Origin: Tetradesmus obliquus
Taxonomy: Eukaryota > Chlorophyta > Chlorophyceae > Sphaeropleales > Scenedesmaceae
Length of the DNA stretch: 64,000 nucleotides
Direction: 5' to 3'
NCBI GenBank assembly: GCA_030272155.1
Contig: CP126204.1
Span: 2,781,501 to 2,845,500 of the forward strand
Part shown: positions 57,101 to 64,000 of the stretch, piece by piece
Layout: each line of letters opens with the position of its first letter
Position numbering within the stretch: the first letter of the stretch is position 1
Made by a program: the position numbers and the translations under genes
The notes under the pieces: generated by a model
Seen by the model: only the letters and a program-made list of their open reading frames with translations
Told to the model about the DNA's origin: nothing
The model's database searches: none

Positions 57101-60100
57101 TGCAGGGCTGTGTTATAGAGCCTCCATCGCCGAGCAAGTATAGCTGGACGTGTGGGGTTTGCACACTCAGGCAAGCCATCATCAGGGCAGCAGAGGTTCG
57201 GTTTTGATAAAATGCAATACAATACACCTGCGGGACTGAACCCGCCCCAGGCACCAGCCCAGCGAGCCGCTAACAAACAAGTTGTGCCGTCGATCGCTCC
57301 AGAGGGACTGTGCCTACTGCATGCCCTGCTGCAGAACTGTTCATGGTGAGGTGTTGGGTGGCGCAGCATGCTTATTGCTGGCCTTTAACTTTAATCTCTG
57401 CTGCTGCTGTTGCTGCCGCCGCTGCGATTCTGCAGTCCTGCCCTTCAGCATCTGTCTTGATGGCACCACCACCAGCGCCACCACCACCCTCAAGAGCAAG
57501 ACCACAGCAGGCAGCTCTGTTCGTCAGACAGTAGACCAGACAGCAGACGTAGTGAGCAGCAGCAGCATCAGCAGTGATATGAAGAGTGACACCCCAGTCC
57601 AGGCAGGTGGCAGCAGTAGCAGCAGCAGTGACACACACAGGATGCGTGACCAGGACTGCAGACCAACGGCAGCAGCAGCAGTAGCGAGTAGCACACCAGG
57701 CAGTAGTGCAGGCAGCAGTGAGAGGAGTGACAAGAGTGATGACAAGGTGCTGCACGTGCTGCTGACCTTCAAACAGCTGCAGCTGCTGCCCACCATCAGT
57801 GCCACTGGTGTCACTAGTGACACCAGTACTAGCAGGGGCAGTGCTCAGGCAGAGCAGCAGTCGGCTACAGCAGGATGTACAACCAGCAGCAGCAGCAGCA
57901 GCAGCGCTGCGAACCCTTCCCTTGAACCCCACCACAAGAACCCTGCCGGTACAGCTCAACCTGCTTCCTCTTTTACCAACAGCAGCAGCAGCAGCAGCAG
58001 TGTCCCCACTCCTGCCACCAGCGCCCTCACAAGCAGTCTGCAGCAGCCGGCTCTTAGCAACAGCGCTGCAGCTACTGCTGCTGCTGCTGCCGAGCCAGCC
58101 ACATCACTTCCAGCAGCTGTCACACCACTCCCATCAGCAGCAGCAACTCCATCAGCAGCAGCAGCACCTGTCATTGAGCGGTGGCTGGAGGCTGTGCTGC
58201 TGTCCACTGCGCCCCGGCTGCTGGTTATTGATGATTTCTTTGATGCCGGGCTGTGTGAGGCGCTGATGGCCCTGGCACGTGACAAGCTGGTGCGCAGCAG
58301 AGTGGCCTCAGGTGCGTTGGTTTTGGGTGGGATTTGTGTTTCAGTATTGTAAGTTGCTGCAGTTTGAGTTTGGGACTGATGGCCTTGGTACGTTACAAGC
58401 TAGACGGCTCCCTGGTGGCCTCAGGTGTGTTGTTTTGGGGTGTGCTGTCTGCCGCGCGGCTGCTGGTCATCGACAACTTCTTTGATGCGGGGCTGTTTTG
58501 AGGCGCTGATGGCCCTGGCACGGGACAAGCTGGTGCGCAGCAGAGTTGCTTCAGGCGGGTAAGGGTTGGAAAACCAGCAGCAGGCGGCTGCTCACTTGTA
58601 TCCATGGCTGGCACTGGAATTTGTATGTCAGGGCTGTGTGAGGCGATCATGGCCCTGGCACGCGACAAGCTGGTTCCGTCTAGAGTGGCTTCAGGTGCTT
58701 GTAGATGTTGCGGATGTGCCAAGTTGCCTTTGATTTGTATGCGGTTGTTTAGTCCTTCATCTGGTCTTAGTCATCTGGCCCTGGCAAGGGACAAGCGGGT
58801 GCGCAGCAGGGTGGTCTCAGGTGCGTACCTGTAAGTTTGCTGTTTGAAGTTTGCTGTTTGATCGTTGCGAGTGGCTTGCAGTGTATGATGACGTACAGTG
58901 CGCAATGATGGTGAGGACAAGGGCGCACCTGCAGTGTCGGTGTGTGGATGTCGAAGGGGCTGATGCGCTGGTGCGTAATATATGCGCTGATGCGCTGGTG
59001 CGTAATATATGCTAATTGTTGTGAGCCTCGAGGCGGATTATGACCCACAGGTGCGCTGCATCCTTTAGCCTAGCTGCCAAACTAAACTTCCCATTGGCTC
59101 AGACCCTTCGGTGATGTCATCTGTTTCTCACTCATAATCACAGGCGTGTACGCATGTATGCATTTGGCTGAAGACTTTGTTGGCTAGTTTGCTGACAGTT
59201 GCACTTTGAAGGGTAGCGGCTGTCAGCGAGACACAAATGGTTTGATAGCGCGCACACAGTCAGTACGTGCTGAAAGGTATCAAAGGGTACAGGAGATATC
59301 TGCCTGTCAAGTAGTAGATGATCTTGTCGTTCTATGGAGAAGATTCTGTACTACTCAACAGTCAAATATCTGGAGGTAGATAAGGAGCATATGGCGTGCT
59401 GTAAGGCAGGCGGCTGTGCGCGCATTGCCAACTGCCAAAATTTCACATTCGAGGCGATTTCTCCTGAAGCTGTTCATTTTTGAAGACCGGCCTATGCTGA
59501 ACACAATGTGTCAGGTGTCTGTGGTGCCGTATGCCGCATCAATGCACCAAAATCACCCCTCGACCCGACAGTAAAGGAGATTGATGGCTACCCGACAAAC
59601 CTGCATATTCTGGTGCATGTACGCTAGAGCTCCCAATGCACACAACCCCTGCTGTTTTGATCGGCAGCAGCAGATGCAGCTGAGGCTCTGGTGCACAAGG
59701 TCTGGTTAAATCGTTTAGCTGGCCTTTCCTATGTGCTGCCCTGTGCCATTATTGTTGCAAGCTTGCATCACTAGCGCTGCAGCCTCGGAGAGCGAGCCTC
59801 ACCAGTTGGAGCCTTTTCATGCACAATGTGCTCGTCCTGACATGACTTCGTCACCCAAATGCTGCCTTTTCTCGTCATTCTAAATGTTTCTTTAAACTCT
59901 GCCGCAGACGCCCAGCCGCACCAGCTGGAGCTCCTTCTTTCTCAAAAAAAGTTGCCAAGCACCCACTGACACTGGCAATGGAGGGCGACATCAAAGCGTT
60001 GACTCATGCTGTTTCTTAAATTGGTGACTTGCAACACGCTGTTTTCCTTTTTATGTGTTGTTGCAGGCTCGGAGACGCCCAGCCGCACCAGCTGGAGCCA

Positions 60101-62147
60101 CTTCTTTGTCAAGGACGCCGCCAAGCACCCGCTGATTGTGGCAGCGGAGGGCCACATCGAGGCACTGTTTGGCTGCGCTGCGCTGCGGGGGCCGCACAAG
60201 CCCCTGGCCAAGATTGAGGCCCTGCAAGGTGCGGCAGGCAGTTGGTTTGGTGGCTTTGGTGTTCTCTTGGCTGGCACCGCTGTGTTTGAGGTGTGTCTTA
60301 GATGTGGTTGCGAGGCAGGTGCAACTCTGGGCTCACTCAAATTGCTGGAAAACGGGTTGAGCTCGGCAGTTGTTGAAATGTGTGTTGCTGGCGGAGGGGC
60401 ACATCGAGGCGCTGTTTGGCTGCGCTGTGGTGCGGGGGGCCACACAAGCTCCTGGCCAAGATCGAGGCACTGCAAGGTGAGGCACTGAGACAATGTTGTT
60501 CTAGGTTACAGTTTCTGCAGCTTGTTAAGTTGACACCGGCAGCGCACGCTTTTGAGGCTGCGGGTGATGTCTGTGGTTGGTTGAAGCCCGTTGCAAAGCA
60601 TGCAGCTCCACAAGGTGAGGCAGGTGCTCCGATTGTGGCAGCAGCAGAAGGCCACATCAAGGCGCTGTTTGGCCGCGCTGCACTGCGGGGGCTGCACAAG
60701 CCCCTGGCCAAGATTGAAGCACTGCAGGGTGAGGAAGTGAGGCAGATGGTGAAGCAAACCCTGTCTGCGCATGCTTGGGGCTACAGGATGGTGCCTTGGG
60801 CTCCCTTGTAACGGTTGCAGACAATGCGGGTGTGCAAGGTGAGGCTGTTGTAACTCGATGCTGGCGAGGGACACATCGAGGCGCTGTTTGGCTGCACTGC
60901 GCTGCGGGGGCCGCACAAGCCCCTGGCCAAGATCGAGGCGCTGCAAGGTGAGGAAGTGAGGCAGATGGTGAAGCAAACACTGGCAGCGCATGCTTGGGAC
61001 TACAGAATGGTGCCTTGGGCCTGGAACGAGCTCGAACGGTTGCAAACAATGCGGGCGTGCAAGGTGAGGCTGTTGTAACTCGGTGCTGGCAAGGGACACA
61101 TTGAGGCGCTGTTTGTCTGTTCTGTGCTGCCAGGGCCTCACCAGCCCCTGGCCAAGATTACAGCGCTGCATGGTGAGGTGGTGTTTGTGTGCTGTGTGGC
61201 TGTTGGTTACGTACTGTTTTTATAGCAATGCTACTGTAGGACACCACCCTGGCGGGAGCCGTGGTTGCTGGTGCTGCCGCTGGTGAATTGTGTGAAACCA
61301 GCGCACACAGCGCTACCACCAGACACTACTGCCTGTTTCAACTTTTGTGTTTGCTTTGTGTTTGCGTTGTTGTTGGTGAACTGCCTCCATGTGGTACATG
61401 ATGCCCTGCTCCCGCAGCAATCAAGTATCACATGGAGGAGGTTCACCATCAGCACTACTGTCCCCTGAATATCAAACCTTCGCTTTCTTGATTCAGCAGT
61501 ACAGTGGGTTGCAACATCAACTATTATACTAGATCCTCTTGACTGCATGTCATCCTTGCAGTCATCAAGTACCACAAAGGAGAGTTCTGCAACAAGCACC
61601 ACGTCACTTACACCAACCTGCTGTCACGCATCAATTCATCTCAACTTCATTTTTTCCGTATTAACCCACTGTATCGCTGCAGTGATCAAGTACCACAAGG
61701 GCGACGTCTACCATGAGCACTACGGACAACCATGCTAACCACCACTCATTTGCTGGCCAGTGACCTAAGCTGATTCTGTGCGATGTTATGTACTGTTTGT
61801 GCAGTGATCAAGTACCACAAGGGCGAGTTCTACCACGAGCACTACGACAACCGCGCAGATAGCCCCCTCACGCGCACAGCAACCATCATCGTGTACCTCT
61901 GCGACACAGAATCAGGAGGCGCCACAGCCTTCCCTCGAGCCGTGCTAGCTGGCCAAGCCTCCGGCAGCTATGCCGCAGCACCTGCGGGCGCGTCTGGCGT
62001 CCTGCCGGGGTTTAGCAGAGGGGGCAGTGGCGGCGAGGGTTTAGGAGGGAGCGGCGGCGGCTGGCAGCTGCCGCCGAAGGTGGATGTGGGACCGCGGGGC
62101 GTGGGCATCAAGGTGTTTCCTTTGCGGGGGCGCGCGGTGGTTTTCTG
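52539..62147 (+). CDS. Prolyl 4-hydroxylase (2-oxoglutarate/Fe(II) oxygenase) with long disordered N-terminus, partial
   Basis: Seven exons in the window: 52539-52950, 53411-53599, 53875-54094, 54487-54887, 57436-58311, 60067-60228 and 61805-62147. All phases match; 867 codons are visible and the last donor (phase 2) shows the gene continues. The N-terminus MGNSMSLQ fits an N-myristoylation signal. A Cys-containing segment (HECEDTFVDIPDQDRCLQC) and ~500 Ser/Thr/Ala/Gln-rich residues follow. The catalytic domain starts at PRLLVIDDFFDAGLCEALMA, then SETPSRTSWSHFFV, VIKYHKGEFYHEHYDN (iron-binding H-x-D), RTATIIVYLCDTESGGATAF and GVGIKVFPLRGRAVVFW. The second iron His and the 2-oxoglutarate-binding Lys should lie beyond the window. 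A Gly-rich insert widens the loop after AFPRA. Such enzymes hydroxylate peptidyl proline, in algae often in cell-wall proteins. Confidence 0.88.
52990..53060 (+). repeat. Donor-side echo of P4H exon 1
   Basis: Copy of the edge SSGSMPDLV..KSDLSDGHG with the GTGAGTGG donor, 60-100 bp after the real donor. It has a 2-base frame change. Confidence 0.85.
55300..56500 (+). repeat. Diverged ~200-300-bp tandem array in P4H intron 4
   Basis: Three to four imperfect copies of a block with GTAGCACAGT(C/T)TTGGGG, GTGCGATG/GTGCAATG, GGGCCT and CATTGCCAGGCC..GCATT near 55,730, 55,990, 56,170 and 56,330. No splice junction is included in the copies I can recognise. Confidence 0.65.
58370..58830 (+). repeat. 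Four donor-side echoes of the first P4H catalytic exon
   Basis: ALMALARDKLVRSRVASG plus GT donor recurs near 58,375-58,425, 58,450-58,560 (the longest, including LLVIDNFFDAGLF), 58,625-58,697 and 58,775-58,822. The frame is broken differently in each. Confidence 0.88.
58957..59011 (+). repeat. Short 27-bp tandem duplication
   Basis: GCTGATGCGCTGGTGCGTAA plus TATATGC occurs twice in a row within P4H intron 5. Confidence 0.9.
59770..59985 (+). repeat. Two acceptor-side echoes of P4H exon 6
   Basis: The copy at 59,905-59,985 (CGCAG acceptor, then TPSRTSWSSFF) is good; the one at 59,778-59,820 is weak. Both lie before the real exon at 60067. Confidence 0.75.
60385..61180 (+). repeat. Four donor-side echoes of P4H exon 6
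   Basis: GHIEALFG..ALRGPHKPLAKIEALQ plus donor recurs near 60,390-60,477, 60,645-60,730, 60,868-60,951 and 61,090-61,171, every ~220-250 bp. All four keep a GTGAGG donor. The last and most distant copy is the most diverged; the third is nearly perfect. Confidence 0.9.
61415..61735 (+). repeat. Three acceptor-side echoes of the iron-site exon
   Basis: Copies of VIKYHKGEFYHEHYDN with CAG acceptors near 61,417, 61,559 and 61,679 precede the real exon at 61805. Similarity rises steadily toward the real exon: the farthest is badly diverged and the nearest differs by only a few bases before losing frame. Confidence 0.9.
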
Positions 62148-62229
62148 GTGAGTGGGGCTGCAGTTTTGACATGCCGTTCTTGTATTCTCCTCCTCCTCCT
62201 CTCTCATATGATCATTATGTTGGATGTTT

Positions 62230-62320
62230 TCGCGGCGGAACAGCTGCTGTGATGTGGGCATCAGGGTGTCTCCTGTGTGCGGCAGGGCTGTGGCCGTTCG
62301 GTGATTTGGCTGCTGCCGCT
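62230..62320 (+). repeat. Donor-side echo of P4H exon 7
   Basis: A degraded copy of the segment coding VGIKVFPLRGRAVVF lies 80-170 bp after the real donor at 62148. Confidence 0.7.
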
Positions 62321-62449
62321 GCTGCTGTGGAGGGGTTAGTGACAAGTGCGTCCGGACAATGCATGAAGTCGCTTTTAACCACCATGGCACACTGTCGCCA
62401 GCTGCGATATGTTGAGCATGCATGTTAAAGCAGCAATGTGTTAGCGTGT

Positions 62450-64000
62450 GCTTGCGGGAGTGACTGCTGATGGCAGCATCAAATTAATGATGTTGGTATG
62501 GCGGCAGTATCCTGCTGCCGTGGCATGCTGCAGGTGTAGCCGGAATCCTCATTCTGGTGTCACTGGCAGCACGCCATGTCAGCAGGCTGCTGGTTTAGGT
62601 TCCCATCACCCAGCTAGTGGCAGCTGTTATCGACCATTATTTTCTAGCAGGCGGCTGCAGCCTGCTGGCACGGCTAGCTGCCGCAGCATTCAACCTCTTT
62701 CAGGATGATGACCGCAGCAACAGGCCGTGTCAGCAGGCTGTTGGTTTACAACTCAAATATAAAATCATATACATGATTGTGTTTGGGATCAGGAACATGC
62801 TTAGTGTGTGCGCGCAGGCACCCCTGCTAGCATGTGCTTGCAGGAGCCCAAGCCACAGCCGGTGGCAACTGCTTCAGATGGTAGTTTGTTTGTTTGTTTG
62901 TGTGAACTTACCTAAGAAGGCAGCTGCAGCCTGCTGACATGACAAGCTCCACATGGTGTCCTCGTCTTCATGATGATGACTATGGGAGCAGGCCGTGTCA
63001 GCAGGCTGCTGTTTTGATACCTGCGTAGTTTGCCAGTGTTGTTACACTGGAAACCTGCCTAGTATGTTTGTGGACAAACCACTGCTAGCATGTGCTTGCA
63101 GGAGCCACAGCTGGTGGCAGCAGCTTTGCACATGATCAAACTTGGCGGCAGCTGCAGCCTGCTGACGTGGCTTGCTGTCAAAGTTATACTGCTCTTCAGT
63201 GATCGTGGGGACTTTGACAGCGCGCCATATCAGCAGCCCGCTGAAACGGAGCCTCATAGTCTGGCAGTGTCACTGGACCGGAACCCTGCTTAGTATGTGC
63301 ATGGACAAACCGCTGCCAACATGTGCTTGCAGGAGCCGCAGCTGGTGGCAGCAGCTTTGCACATGATCAACTTTGCGGCAGCTGCAGCCTGCTGACGTGG
63401 CATGCTGTCAAAGTGCACGCTATCTGCAATGACCATGGTGGCTTTGGCAGCACGCCGTGTCATCAAGCTGCTGGCTTGAAACCTGCATAGTTCACCAGTG
63501 ATACTGGATGAGGAATGTGCTTGGTATGTGCGTGGACAAATCACTGTTAGCCTGTGCTTGCAGGAGCCACAGCTGGTGGCAGCAGCTTTGCACGTGATCA
63601 ACTTTGCGGCAGCTGCAGCTTGCCGGCATGGCATGCTGCCCCAAACTCATCAGCCCTCATGATGATGACTGTGGCAGCACTCTGTGTTAGCAGGCTGCTG
63701 GTCTGAAACCCTCGCCGGCAGCATTTCTGGCCGCAAACCTGCCCAGTATGTGCGTGGACTAGCCACTGCGAGCATGTGCTTGAAGCAGCCACAGCTGGTG
63801 ACAATTGGTATGAACAATTGATATGTAGGAGGCAGCTGCAGCCTGCTGGCATGGCATGTTGCCAGAGGTGCCTTCGTCATTCACGGGGATGACTGTGTCA
63901 GTGGGCTGCTGGTCTGAAACCTTCATAGTCTGGCAGTGTCATTGAGCCGGAGACCAATTAGCATGTGCATGGGCAAACCACGCACCGCTTGCAGGAGCAA
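62450..64000 (+). repeat. ~230-bp tandem array reaching the right edge
   Basis: About seven units. Each contains a block GCTTGCAGGAGCCACAGCTG, then GTGGCAGCAGCTTTGCACATG and GCAGCTGCAGCCTGCTG. Clearest starts are near 62,837, 63,099, 63,327, 63,559 and 63,780, with another beginning at 63,988. Every unit offers a TTGCAG acceptor followed by an open segment (EPQLVAAALHMI). It looks like an acceptor-side echo array whose true exon would lie to the right of the window. Confidence 0.8.

Overview
The window looks like nuclear DNA of a chlorophyte green alga, most likely a Sphaeropleales/Scenedesmaceae relative. It has many short exons with GT-AG introns, very abundant CTG/CAG runs (poly-Ala/Gln/Ser in proteins, CTG tracts before acceptors) and algal-type genes: a GT90 glycosyltransferase, a prolyl 4-hydroxylase, an aquaporin and divergent H2A/H2B. 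The most specific taxonomic clue is a nuclear copy of mitochondrial cob near 9.84-10.11 kb. It reads correctly only if TAG means Leu and AGG means Ala, a code type reported for scenedesmacean/sphaeroplealean mitochondria.

Layout, left to right. 1-7.5 kb (-): large leucine-rich-repeat protein running off the left edge. 7.9-9.05 kb (+): a DUF3253 protein with an in-frame UGA at its expected Cys position and a SECIS-like fold 3' of it. 9.66-10.11 kb: a 36-bp LINE tail insertion and the cob NUMT. 11.2-13.5 kb (-): six-exon aquaporin. 14.9-16.8 kb (-): U-box protein. 17.7-24.4 kb (-): twelve-exon GT90 glycosyltransferase with tRNA-Trp(CCA) on the opposite strand of an intron. 26.3-27.8 kb: divergent H2B (-) and intron-containing H2A (+). 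29.4-31.2 kb (+): unknown secreted protein. 32.8-34.5 kb (+): zinc-knuckle protein between 23-bp inverted repeats. 35.16-35.88 kb: 5'-truncated LINE with target-site duplications. 36.3-37.7 kb (-): conserved-looking unknown protein. 39.08-39.41 kb: 33-bp minisatellite. 39.6-39.9 kb (-): last two exons of an unknown gene. 42.1-51.5 kb (-): ten-exon protein with four RRMs. 52.5-62.1 kb and beyond (+): long prolyl 4-hydroxylase running off the right edge, followed by a ~230-bp tandem array.

The most unusual property is shared by four large genes (LRR, GT90, RRM, P4H). Segments of ~70-230 bp spanning an exon/intron junction are tandemly repeated into the adjoining intron. Each intron therefore carries one to five degenerate 'echoes' of the exon edge, complete with acceptor or donor. 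I count roughly 50 echoes by eye. The copy contiguous with the exon body keeps the frame; in several arrays the most distant copies look most decayed.

Gene models were built by hand from splice signals, reading-frame phase and family similarity. For the complete multi-exon models the summed exon lengths are multiples of three, which supports the junctions. No database search was possible.
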